Assembly (NCBI GenBank): GCA_030649935.1
Contig: JAUSFN010000034.1
Location: forward strand, 1 to 43,965
Direction: 5' to 3'
Length of the DNA: 43,965 nt
DNA from: Candidatus Planktophila sp.
GTDB lineage: Bacteria > Actinomycetota > Actinomycetes > Nanopelagicales > Nanopelagicaceae
The position numbers were made by a program, and so were the translations under genes. Positions 18,867 through 26,964 of the stretch are shown one piece after another. Positions within the stretch are counted from its first letter, which is position 1. The number at the start of each line of letters is the position of its first letter. The notes beneath the pieces are model-generated. The model was given only the letters and a program-made list of their open reading frames with translations. It searched no databases and was not told the DNA's origin.

Positions 18867-21455
18867 ATGAGCAAACGCCTATTACTAATCGATGGGCATT
18901 CAATGGCATATCGTGCTTTTTTCGCACTTCCTGCAGAGAACTTCACAACGGCCACTGGACAACACACAAATGCCATTTATGGCTTTGCAACAATGTTGCT
19001 TTCCTTGCTCTCTAGTGAAAAACCGACACATGTCGCAGTTGCCTTTGATGTGTCTAGAAAAACCTTTCGCTCCGAAATATTTCCAGAGTACAAAGCAAAT
19101 CGCTCGAAAACCCCCGATGAATTTCGCTCTCAGATGTCGTATTTGCATGAGCTCGTTAAAGCATTTGGAATTCCTAGTTTCGAAGTTGAGGGCTATGAGG
19201 CCGATGACATTTTGGCAACGATTGCTAAGCGTGCAGAGCGCGAGGGTTTTGAAACCTTGATTTGCACAGGGGACCGTGACTCTTTTCAATTAGTCAATGA
19301 AAAAACCACAATCCTTTATCCAAAGCGTGGGGTCAGCGAAATGGCACGAATGACTCCAGATGCAGTTCACGAAAAGTATGGAATGTCACCGGCGCAGTAT
19401 CCAGATTTTGCCGCACTTCGTGGAGACCCGAGTGATAATTTGCCGTCAGTTCCTGGTGTGGGTGAAAAGACCGCTGCAAAATGGATAGTTGAGTACGGCT
19501 CGCTCAAAGAGCTTATTTCGAATGCAGACAAATTGCCTGGCAAAGTAGGTCAGTCGTTAAGGGATTCAATTGACAGCGTGATTCTCAACAGTGAATTAAC
19601 TGCCCTAATTTCAGATGTTCCTGTCGATTTGAAGATTGATAATTTAGCTTGGGTCGGAGTTGATGAGAACCTAACAAATCCGCTATTTGATGTATTAGAG
19701 TTTAAAACTCTTAAGGATCGAATGAAACCGATTCTGCTTAAAGGAACAACCTCAATCGGCCTTGAACCAGAGCCTTTACTTTTTGCCGATGAGATGGCTG
19801 AAGGAGTATTAACGCCAGATGAGGTCGATGCCAAGATTGCCGGTCACACAGGGCCGGTAGCAGTAACTTTTTCACTTCTTGAAGAGAAACTCCATCGATA
19901 TGCAGTAGCGTTTTCTCCAGAAGAAGTTTTCTTGGTCCATTCATCGTCTATGGGCAGTTGGGCAAGTGATACCAACGTTAAAAAGATTGCACACGATGCT
20001 AAATCCTTGGCTCGGAACTATCCATTTGTTGGCATTGAATTTGATACAGCGATAGCGGCATATCTTGTAAATCCAGGGGTACGCGCACAAGAGTTTAAAG
20101 ATTTACAGGAGCGTTGGGGCGATGGCTCATCCATTAATACGACTAGCTCTGAGCAAGAGTTATTGACGAGTGCCAGAGCGTTATTTTTTCTCCGCAATTC
20201 TCTTACGCGCGAATTAACCGAACGCGGGTTGCTCGAACTATTTAAAACAATTGAGCTTCCAATCGCCGAACTCTTGGCCTACATGGAAAATATTGGAATC
20301 GCAGTTGATCGAAAAGGGTTAGAAAAATTGCAGGTGTTCTTCGACAGTGAAGTTGCGCGCGAGACAAAGTTGGCACACGAATCGGCGGGACATGAATTCA
20401 ACGTCGCATCTCCCAAGCAACTCCAGGTAGTCTTATTTGACGAGTTAGGATTGCCTAAGACTAAGAAAATTAAGACTGGCTATACGACTGATGCCGAAAG
20501 TTTGGATTGGCTCCATCAAAAAACTGGTCACGCTCTTTTAACCCACCTACTGCGAATAAGAGAGGCTAAAAAGCTTGGCTCAACCGTTGAGGGCTTGATC
20601 TCTGAAATTGCAATCGATGGACGAATACATACTCATTTTGGCCAGACCGTGACTTCGACTGGTCGTCTTTCATCAACTGGACCTAATTTGCAGAATATTC
20701 CAGTTCGCACAGAAGAGGGTCGCACGATTAGAAATACCTTCATTCCAGGAAAGGGCTATATAGCATTACTAACCGCTGATTACAGCCAAATTGAAATGCG
20801 CATAATGGCGCATCTTTCCAACGACGAAGAACTTTTATCAGCATTTGAATCGGGAGAGGATCTGCATGCAACAATCGCTGCAGTTATTTTTGGAGTAAAT
20901 GCCAATGATGTGGATCCGGAGATGCGAAGGCAGATTAAAGCCATGTCTTACGGTCTTGCCTATGGACTTTCCTCCTTTGGCTTGTCGGCGCAGTTAGGGA
21001 TTACACCCGGCGCGGCGCAAGGGCTGATGGATACCTATTTTCAACGCTTCGGCGGAATCCGTGACTATTTAAAGACGGTTGTCGATGAAGCGAGGCAGGT
21101 AGGTTATACGCAGACAATCATGGGCCGTAGACGGTATTTACCAGATTTAATGAGTGATAATCGTCAACGACGTGAGGTGGCAGAGCGAATGGCGCTGAAT
21201 GCTCCCATACAAGGATCTGCAGCTGACATTATTAAGTTGGCCATGTTAAAAGTTGATGGAGGAATTAAAAAAGAGGCGCTTAAATCACGATTACTGCTTC
21301 AGATTCACGATGAATTAATTGTTGAAGTAGTCAAAGGTGAAGAGGAGAGGGTTACGAATCTAGTCAAGCGTGAGATGGGGGATGCTTATCCACTTAAAGC
21401 GCCATTAAATGTTAGTGCTGGTTTAGGACTTTCTTGGCATGAGGCGGCGCACTAA
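18867..21455 (+). CDS. polA: DNA polymerase I
   Basis: Repair and Okazaki-fragment polymerase with 5'-nuclease activity. It has 862 residues. The 5'-nuclease domain (about 1-290) is complete, with acidic residues in LLLIDGHSMAYRAFF, VAFDVSRKTFR, EVEGYEADDILAT and CTGDRDSFQL. The middle domain (about 305-470) lacks the DxE pair of proofreading exonucleases, so 3'-5' editing is probably absent. The polymerase domain has motif A (LTADYSQIEMRI), an O-helix KAMSYGLAYG with Tyr where E. coli has Phe762, and motif C (QIHDELIVEV). The stop overlaps that of the convergent MFS gene by 4 bp. Confidence 0.97.
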   Translation: MSKRLLLIDGHSMAYRAFFALPAENFTTATGQHTNAIYGFATMLLSLLSSEKPTHVAVAFDVSRKTFRSEIFPEYKANRSKTPDEFRSQMSYLHELVKAFGIPSFEVEGYEADDILATIAKRAEREGFETLICTGDRDSFQLVNEKTTILYPKRGVSEMARMTPDAVHEKYGMSPAQYPDFAALRGDPSDNLPSVPGVGEKTAAKWIVEYGSLKELISNADKLPGKVGQSLRDSIDSVILNSELTALISDVPVDLKIDNLAWVGVDENLTNPLFDVLEFKTLKDRMKPILLKGTTSIGLEPEPLLFADEMAEGVLTPDEVDAKIAGHTGPVAVTFSLLEEKLHRYAVAFSPEEVFLVHSSSMGSWASDTNVKKIAHDAKSLARNYPFVGIEFDTAIAAYLVNPGVRAQEFKDLQERWGDGSSINTTSSEQELLTSARALFFLRNSLTRELTERGLLELFKTIELPIAELLAYMENIGIAVDRKGLEKLQVFFDSEVARETKLAHESAGHEFNVASPKQLQVVLFDELGLPKTKKIKTGYTTDAESLDWLHQKTGHALLTHLLRIREAKKLGSTVEGLISEIAIDGRIHTHFGQTVTSTGRLSSTGPNLQNIPVRTEEGRTIRNTFIPGKGYIALLTADYSQIEMRIMAHLSNDEELLSAFESGEDLHATIAAVIFGVNANDVDPEMRRQIKAMSYGLAYGLSSFGLSAQLGITPGAAQGLMDTYFQRFGGIRDYLKTVVDEARQVGYTQTIMGRRRYLPDLMSDNRQRREVAERMALNAPIQGSAADIIKLAMLKVDGGIKKEALKSRLLLQIHDELIVEVVKGEEERVTNLVKREMGDAYPLKAPLNVSAGLGLSWHEAAH

Positions 21456-22678
21456 CTTGTAGTTGGTGAGTTATCTTCCATAGCTCTTAAATCCTCTTCA
21501 CCAGTAGGAATTCGATTGGCGGCAATTAAGCGCTCTTTTCCAATTGTCAGTATGAGGTTTCCTAGTCCAATGGATACTGCAGTTAGTGCTAAACAAAACT
21601 GTGGTGAAATTCTCTCAGAGAGTATGCCTCCAACGGCAGCACCTAAGGACATTACACTTCCCTCAACTGTCCAAAGCCAGGCCATATAGGCAACCGCAGA
21701 TCCTTGAGGGCGCACAGCCTCCATGACTTCCCAATAGAAAACCTGTATTGCACCACCTACAAAACCAAGGAAGGCGCCGGCAATTGCCATGGACCAACCT
21801 GGATATGTAAATGCCATGGGAATCGAAACGAGAAACCAAACAAAATAGGTCTTTCGCATCGCAGAGAGCGAAGAGGTGCGCTTTGACAGTAAACCGGCGA
21901 TTAATCCACCAATAATGCTAGAGATACCCATGGCAGCAAAGACCCACGCAGTGCGATGAGCAACGTTTTCAAGAGTTGCAAATGCCGGCACTGCAACATC
22001 AAAGAGTCCCCAGCCGAAACCAATGAATGAGCCTTCCAGCATCATTAAACGAAGCGCTGGATTGCGCCAGAGCGACTGAGCGCCACGCTCTTTCTTTTCC
22101 GGTTTCCAATCTCTTGAGACAGGTGCAATTGCTAAAGCACCACCGCCGAGCGCCATGAGAATTGCAGCAGTCAGCAGTGGACTTCCAGGAAATTTTGATA
22201 GCGCTAAAGATGTTGCAATGACTGGGCCAATAACTCCAGCTGTGTTCATCACCGATGTATCAACTGCATAAGCGGTACGGAGAAAATCTCCAGGGACGAT
22301 TGTTTTCCAAAGTGGACGCACAGAAAGATTTATTGGTGGCGCAGTTAAACCCATGATGGTTGCCATTACGACAATGAATGCCGCTGAATGAGAGATATTG
22401 ACGGCGATCATCATCGATGCATACCCGGGCACGAGGATTCTCAGCGGCCATTTTTGTCCGTACTTATCGATCAAAGAACCTCGAACTCCGGCGGTAAATG
22501 AGCCTGCCAATGAGTTTGCTCCAATAACCAGGCCTGCTAATGCAATCGACCCCGTCTCCTGTTCGGTTTTGAAGAACAGAGCCAATCCGACCATTCCATA
22601 GGCAACGCGGGCAGGAAAAGCAGCCAAAACCAGAACCCACACATTGGGCATGGCAAATAACTGGCGATATCGATTCAT
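21452..22678 (-). CDS. Major facilitator superfamily transporter
   Basis: A membrane transporter with about twelve hydrophobic segments and 408 residues from the chosen ATG (MNRYRQLFAMPNVW). The layout resembles drug/efflux-type MFS proteins: an N-terminal half with GSLIDKYGQKWPLRIL (the loop 2-3 motif region), a central charged loop (RDWKPEKKERG, about 195-205), and a C-terminal half. The C-terminal tail is acidic and soluble. An in-frame extension upstream to 22738 would run into the rpsA promoter region and was rejected. The substrate cannot be told from the sequence. It is divergent from rpsA and convergent with polA. Confidence 0.85.
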   Translation of the reverse strand: MNRYRQLFAMPNVWVLVLAAFPARVAYGMVGLALFFKTEQETGSIALAGLVIGANSLAGSFTAGVRGSLIDKYGQKWPLRILVPGYASMMIAVNISHSAAFIVVMATIMGLTAPPINLSVRPLWKTIVPGDFLRTAYAVDTSVMNTAGVIGPVIATSLALSKFPGSPLLTAAILMALGGGALAIAPVSRDWKPEKKERGAQSLWRNPALRLMMLEGSFIGFGWGLFDVAVPAFATLENVAHRTAWVFAAMGISSIIGGLIAGLLSKRTSSLSAMRKTYFVWFLVSIPMAFTYPGWSMAIAGAFLGFVGGAIQVFYWEVMEAVRPQGSAVAYMAWLWTVEGSVMSLGAAVGGILSERISPQFCLALTAVSIGLGNLILTIGKERLIAANRIPTGEEDLRAMEDNSPTTS

Positions 22679-22701
22679 AATGTGTATAAGTCTAGCCAAA
22701 G

Positions 22702-22713
22702 AGCGATATCGCT
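22702..22713. promoter_or_regulatory. 12-bp perfect palindrome between the MFS gene and rpsA
   Basis: AGCGATATCGCT is a perfect palindrome in the 129-bp divergent gap, 24 bp upstream of the MFS start and just upstream of the predicted rpsA -35. It could be an operator for the MFS gene. No regulator gene is adjacent, so the role is speculative. Confidence 0.3.
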
Positions 22714-22722
22714 GGGGAGGAT

Positions 22723-22752
22723 TTGCTCTTGAGCACACAGAAACCGTAGCCT
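22723..22752 (+). promoter_or_regulatory. Predicted rpsA promoter
   Basis: TTGCTC (22723-22728), an 18-nt spacer and TAGCCT (22747-22752, TANNNT type) give a predicted start near 22760. The leader would then begin with a small CCGC-GAAA-GCGG hairpin (22763-22774) capped by a GNRA loop, 33 nt before the rpsA start codon. Position and spacing are good, but the sequence matches are modest. Confidence 0.4.
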
Positions 22753-22807
22753 TGCCCTCCAGCCGCGAAAGCGGGAACTTCTATTCATCTATCCCTACGG
22801 AGCACAC

Positions 22808-24184
22808 TTGTCTACAACACCAGTAATTGCAGTAAATGACATTGGAAGCGCAGCTGATTTTCTAGCCGCAATTGAAGGAACAATTAGAAATTTTAATGAC
22901 GGAGATCTCGTCACCGGAACAATCGTTCAAGTTGGTCGCGAGGAAGTGCTTGTTGACATCGGATATAAGACGGAGGGCGTAATTCCTTCACGCGAGCTTT
23001 CAATTCGCCACGATGTAGACCCACATGAGATTGTAAAAGTTGGCGAAAGTATTGAAGCTCTTGTTCTTCAAAAGGAAGATAAAGAGGGTCGCCTGATTCT
23101 TTCAAAGAAGCGCGCACAATACGAGCGTGCATGGGGAGATATCGAGGGCAAGAAAGAGCGTGACGAAGTTGTCATCGGAACAGTTATTGAAGTTGTTAAG
23201 GGCGGACTTATTGTAGATATCGGACTTCGTGGCTTCTTGCCAGCATCCCTTGTTGAAATGCGTCGTGTCCGTGATTTAACACCATATATTGGTAAGCAGG
23301 TCGAGGCACGCATCATTGAGCTAGATAAGAACCGCAATAACGTAGTTCTTTCCCGTCGCGCATTTCTCGAGCAGACTCAATCAGAGTCGCGCACTACATT
23401 CCTTAATCAACTTCAAAAGGGTCAAGTTCGTACAGGTGTCGTTTCATCGATAGTAAACTTTGGTGCTTTCGTAGATCTTGGTGGAGTAGATGGTCTTGTT
23501 CACGTCTCTGAACTCTCATGGAAGCATATTGATCATCCAGGTGAGGTTGTTGAAGTTGGCGATGAAGTAACCGTTGAAGTTCTTGAAGTAGATTTCGAGC
23601 GCGAGCGTGTATCTCTCTCACTCAAAGCAACTCAAGAAGATCCATGGCAGGCATTTGCTCGCACACACACAATCCACCAAGTCGTACCAGGTGTTGTCAC
23701 AAAGCTCGTTCCATTCGGAGCTTTCATCCGTGTCCATGAGGGCATTGAAGGGCTTGTTCACATCTCTGAGCTGGCTGAACGCCATGTCGAAATTCCAGAG
23801 CAGGTCGTTGCAGTTGACGATGAGCTTTTTGTAAAGATTATCGATATCGATCTAGAGCGTCGTCGCATCTCACTCTCACTTAAGCAAGCTAATGAGGGAC
23901 ATGAGATTGAGATTGAGGCCTTTGATCCAACTCAATATGGAATGGCCGCACGCTACGATGCAGAAGGAAACTTCATCTACCCAGAAGGTTTTGATTCTGA
24001 AACCCAAGAGTGGAAGCCAGGACATGAAAAGCAGCGCGAAGAGTGGGAGCTTCAATACACCCAAGCTCAGGAGCGTTTCTTAGCACATAAGAAACAAAAG
24101 GCTGAAGCTAAAGCCGCTGATGCAGCTGCAACACCAGAAGATGGTGTCGTTGAGACCGCGCAAGAGGTTGTCGCTGCAGAATAA
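22808..24184 (+). CDS. rpsA: 30S ribosomal protein S1
   Basis: S1 binds single-stranded mRNA on the 30S subunit and helps start translation. It has 458 residues with four S1 (OB-fold) repeats at about 35-105, 120-190, 205-275 and 290-360. This is the shorter actinobacterial layout, against six repeats in E. coli. Repeats three and four are the best matches to the RNA-binding consensus (GVVSSIVNFGAFVDLGGVDGLVHVSEL and the FGAFIRVHEGIEGLVHISEL equivalent). The tail is Ala/Lys/Glu-rich. The start is TTG, with ACGGAG 6 nt upstream. A clear intrinsic terminator follows the stop. Confidence 0.96.
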   Translation: MSTTPVIAVNDIGSAADFLAAIEGTIRNFNDGDLVTGTIVQVGREEVLVDIGYKTEGVIPSRELSIRHDVDPHEIVKVGESIEALVLQKEDKEGRLILSKKRAQYERAWGDIEGKKERDEVVIGTVIEVVKGGLIVDIGLRGFLPASLVEMRRVRDLTPYIGKQVEARIIELDKNRNNVVLSRRAFLEQTQSESRTTFLNQLQKGQVRTGVVSSIVNFGAFVDLGGVDGLVHVSELSWKHIDHPGEVVEVGDEVTVEVLEVDFERERVSLSLKATQEDPWQAFARTHTIHQVVPGVVTKLVPFGAFIRVHEGIEGLVHISELAERHVEIPEQVVAVDDELFVKIIDIDLERRRISLSLKQANEGHEIEIEAFDPTQYGMAARYDAEGNFIYPEGFDSETQEWKPGHEKQREEWELQYTQAQERFLAHKKQKAEAKAADAAATPEDGVVETAQEVVAAE

Positions 24185-24200
24185 AGAATCCATGAGAGGG

Positions 24201-24225
24201 GCTCGGCAATTTGCCGGGCTTTTTT
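24201..24225 (+). terminator. Rho-independent terminator of rpsA
   Basis: GCTCGGC (24201-24207) pairs with GCCGGGC (24213-24219) as a 7-bp stem with one T-G wobble and a 5-nt AATTT loop that can zip further. Six T residues follow directly. It starts 17 nt after the rpsA stop. This is the only textbook intrinsic terminator I found in the window. Confidence 0.9.
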
Positions 24226-24282
24226 CATTTTCACAGGAGTCACTGTGAAAATCAATGGACACCTTGACGCTATTCTTTGCGA

Positions 24283-24873
24283 ATGCGCGTCATAGGTTTA
24301 ACTGGCGGAATTGGAAGTGGTAAATCACTTGCGGCCGAATACTTTGCAGATCTCGGAGCGTTAGTTATTGATGCCGATCAATTATCGCGTGCGGCTATTG
24401 AACGTGGATCGAAAGGTTTTGATGAAGTTGTTGCGATGTTCGGTGATTCAATATTGAAAAATGGCGAGATAGATCGTCGAGCTTTAGGTGAGTTAGTTTT
24501 TAAAGATCCAACTAAGAAAGCTGCTTTGGAAGCGATTATCCACCCGTGGGTGAGAAGTGAGTTTGAGGCAGCCGTCCTCTCATTGAGCGGAAATCAAACT
24601 TTGGTCTATGAGATTCCGCTTCTCTTTGAAACCGGTGGGGCCAATCGCTTTGAAAGCGTCATTACAGTTGAAGCGCCTATGGACATGCGCATCGCGCGGT
24701 TGCGAGAAAAGGGGTTGCACAATTCGGAGATCCAGGCTCGTATAGCCGCACAAGCCTCACGCGAGGAGAGGGTTTCCATCGCCGACTTTGTCATAGAAAA
24801 CAACGGCTCTAAGGATGATTTGCTTCGTCAAGTGGAAAATATTTGGGATGGTTTAACCCACACATCTAACTAG
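24283..24873 (+). CDS. coaE: Dephospho-CoA kinase
   Basis: CoaE phosphorylates the 3'-hydroxyl of dephospho-CoA, the last step of coenzyme A synthesis. It has 196 residues from ATG 24283. A TTG two codons upstream (24277) is a possible alternative start. The P-loop is GGIGSGKS near the N-terminus. The ALVIDADQLSRAAIERGS segment holds the conserved DAD and substrate-binding residues. HPWVRSEF and YEIPLLFETGG are family landmarks. The short form lacks the C-terminal extension present in mycobacterial CoaE. It sits 9 bp before uvrB, and the rpsA-coaE-uvrB order is conserved in Actinobacteria. Confidence 0.95.
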   Translation: MRVIGLTGGIGSGKSLAAEYFADLGALVIDADQLSRAAIERGSKGFDEVVAMFGDSILKNGEIDRRALGELVFKDPTKKAALEAIIHPWVRSEFEAAVLSLSGNQTLVYEIPLLFETGGANRFESVITVEAPMDMRIARLREKGLHNSEIQARIAAQASREERVSIADFVIENNGSKDDLLRQVENIWDGLTHTSN

Positions 24874-24882
24874 AATTATCCA

Positions 24883-26964
24883 ATGCGCCCGATATCGGAT
24901 TTACAACGAACAGTCGAGCCATTTCAAGTTATCAGTGATTATGTGCCGGCCGGTGATCAGCCTGAGGCAATTGCTGAAATTGCTCGGCGATTTGCTGCGG
25001 GGGAGCAGGATGTAGTGCTTCTCGGTGCAACGGGTACTGGAAAGTCTGCTACAACCGCTTGGCTCATTGAAAAACTTCAGCGACCAACTCTTGTTTTAGC
25101 TCCCAATAAAACTCTTGCCGCCCAGTTGGCTAATGAGTTTCGAGAGCTTCTGCCCAATAATGCCGTTGAATACTTTGTCTCCTACTATGACTATTACCAG
25201 CCAGAGGCCTACGTTCCACAGACCGATACCTTCATCGAGAAGGATTCGAGTGTTAACGACGAAGTCGAGCGCTTGCGCCACTCGGCCACTAACTCGCTTT
25301 TAACACGCCGGGATGTCATCGTCGTCGCAACGGTCTCATGCATATATGGACTTGGTACGCCCCAGGAGTACATAGATCGGATGGTCACTCTTCGAGTCGG
25401 GGATGAGATAGAGCGCAACGCACTACTGCGTCGATTTGTTGATGTGCAGTACAAGCGCAATGACGTTGCATTTGAAAGAGGAACTTTCAGGGTTCGCGGT
25501 GACACCATCGAAATCATCCCCATGTATGAAGAGCTGGCGATTCGCATCGAAATGTTTGGAGATGAGATTGAAAAAATCTCAACTTTGCATCCACTTACTG
25601 GAGAGATAATTCGGGATGAAACGGAGATGTATATTTTTCCAGCAACACACTATGCCGCCGGTCCTGAGACAATCAAACGCTCAATTGGTGATATTGAAGA
25701 CGAACTACAAATTCAATTGAAAACCTTTGAAAATCAAGGCAAGTTACTTGAAGCACAGCGTTTGCGTATGCGCACAACATTTGATATTGAAATGATGGAA
25801 CAGATCGGTTTTTGTAGTGGTATTGAAAACTATTCACGGCATTTAGATGGGAGAGCAGCTGGATCTGCTCCAAACTGTTTACTGGATTACTTTCCAGAAG
25901 ATTTTCTAGTTGTCATCGATGAAAGCCATGTGACCGTTCCCCAACTCGGTGCAATGTTCGAAGGCGATGCCTCTAGAAAACGTACCCTTGTCGAACATGG
26001 CTTTCGCTTGCCGAGTGCCTTAGATAACCGACCACTTAAGTTTCCAGAGTTTTTGGAGCGCACCGGCCAAAAGCTCTACCTCTCTGCCACGCCTGGTAAG
26101 TATGAGATGGCTAAAGTCGATGGCGATGTAGTTGAACAAGTGATTCGACCAACTGGATTAGTCGATCCCCAAATCGTAATAAAGCCAATTAAAGGCCAAA
26201 TAGATGATCTATTGCATGAAATTTCGATTCGTGCCGAAAAAAATGAACGTGTGTTAGTAACAACATTGACCAAAAAAATGTCGGAGGATTTGACGGAATT
26301 TATGCAGGAAAAAGGTGTACGTGTTCGCTACCTGCACTCTGAAGTAGATACTTTGCGCCGTGTAGAACTTCTGCGCGAACTGCGCACAGGTGAATACGAT
26401 GTCTTAATTGGAATTAACTTACTACGAGAAGGGTTAGATCTTCCCGAGGTTTCACTCGTTGCGATTTTAGATGCAGATAAAGAGGGTTTTTTGCGATCTG
26501 CAACCTCACTCATTCAGACTATTGGACGTGCCGCTCGAAATGTATCGGGTGAGGTACATATGTATGCCGACAATATTACAGATTCAATGGCAAAAGCCAT
26601 TGACGAAACCAATCGCCGCCGTGCCAAGCAAGTTGCATACAATCTGGAACGCGGAGTCGATCCTCAACCTTTACGCAAAAAGATTGCCGATATCACCGAT
26701 TTAATTAATCGAGAGTCCGAAGATACCGAAGAGTTATTAGCAAGTAGCAAGAAAGCTAATCAGAAGCAGGCAACATCGGTCGGGCTTTATTCAAAGGGAG
26801 CGATCTCCCTTCCGCGACAAGATCTAATGGCGTTGATAGGCTCCCTCACTGATCAGATGAAGAATGCTGCGGCCGAACTTCAGTTCGAAGTCGCTGCCCG
26901 TCTGCGTGATGAGATTAAGATTTTGAAGCGTGAGCTTCGCTCAATGGAAGAGGCAGGGGTCTAG
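24883..26964 (+). CDS. uvrB: Excinuclease ABC subunit B
   Basis: UvrB is the damage-verifying helicase-like subunit of nucleotide excision repair; it is loaded by UvrA and recruits UvrC. It has 693 residues. Walker A is GATGTGKS (49-56). The beta-hairpin that inserts between DNA strands is marked by [12 protein letters not shown]. Helicase motifs continue with [42 protein letters not shown] (motif V region) and QTIGRAARN (motif VI). The C-terminal UVR motif that binds UvrC (about 655-690) is present. Its TAG stop shares one base with the uvrA GTG. Confidence 0.98.
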   Translation: MRPISDLQRTVEPFQVISDYVPAGDQPEAIAEIARRFAAGEQDVVLLGATGTGKSATTAWLIEKLQRPTLVLAPNKTLAAQLANEFRELLPNNAVEYFVSYYDYYQPEAYVPQTDTFIEKDSSVNDEVERLRHSATNSLLTRRDVIVVATVSCIYGLGTPQEYIDRMVTLRVGDEIERNALLRRFVDVQYKRNDVAFERGTFRVRGDTIEIIPMYEELAIRIEMFGDEIEKISTLHPLTGEIIRDETEMYIFPATHYAAGPETIKRSIGDIEDELQIQLKTFENQGKLLEAQRLRMRTTFDIEMMEQIGFCSGIENYSRHLDGRAAGSAPNCLLDYFPEDFLVVIDESHVTVPQLGAMFEGDASRKRTLVEHGFRLPSALDNRPLKFPEFLERTGQKLYLSATPGKYEMAKVDGDVVEQVIRPTGLVDPQIVIKPIKGQIDDLLHEISIRAEKNERVLVTTLTKKMSEDLTEFMQEKGVRVRYLHSEVDTLRRVELLRELRTGEYDVLIGINLLREGLDLPEVSLVAILDADKEGFLRSATSLIQTIGRAARNVSGEVHMYADNITDSMAKAIDETNRRRAKQVAYNLERGVDPQPLRKKIADITDLINRESEDTEELLASSKKANQKQATSVGLYSKGAISLPRQDLMALIGSLTDQMKNAAAELQFEVAARLRDEIKILKRELRSMEEAGV

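Noticed and set aside
18832-18927. N-terminal extension of the thioesterase into the start of polA.
   Set aside because: It overlaps the conserved polA N-terminus on the other strand, and its Cys/His/Arg-rich composition does not fit the hotdog family.
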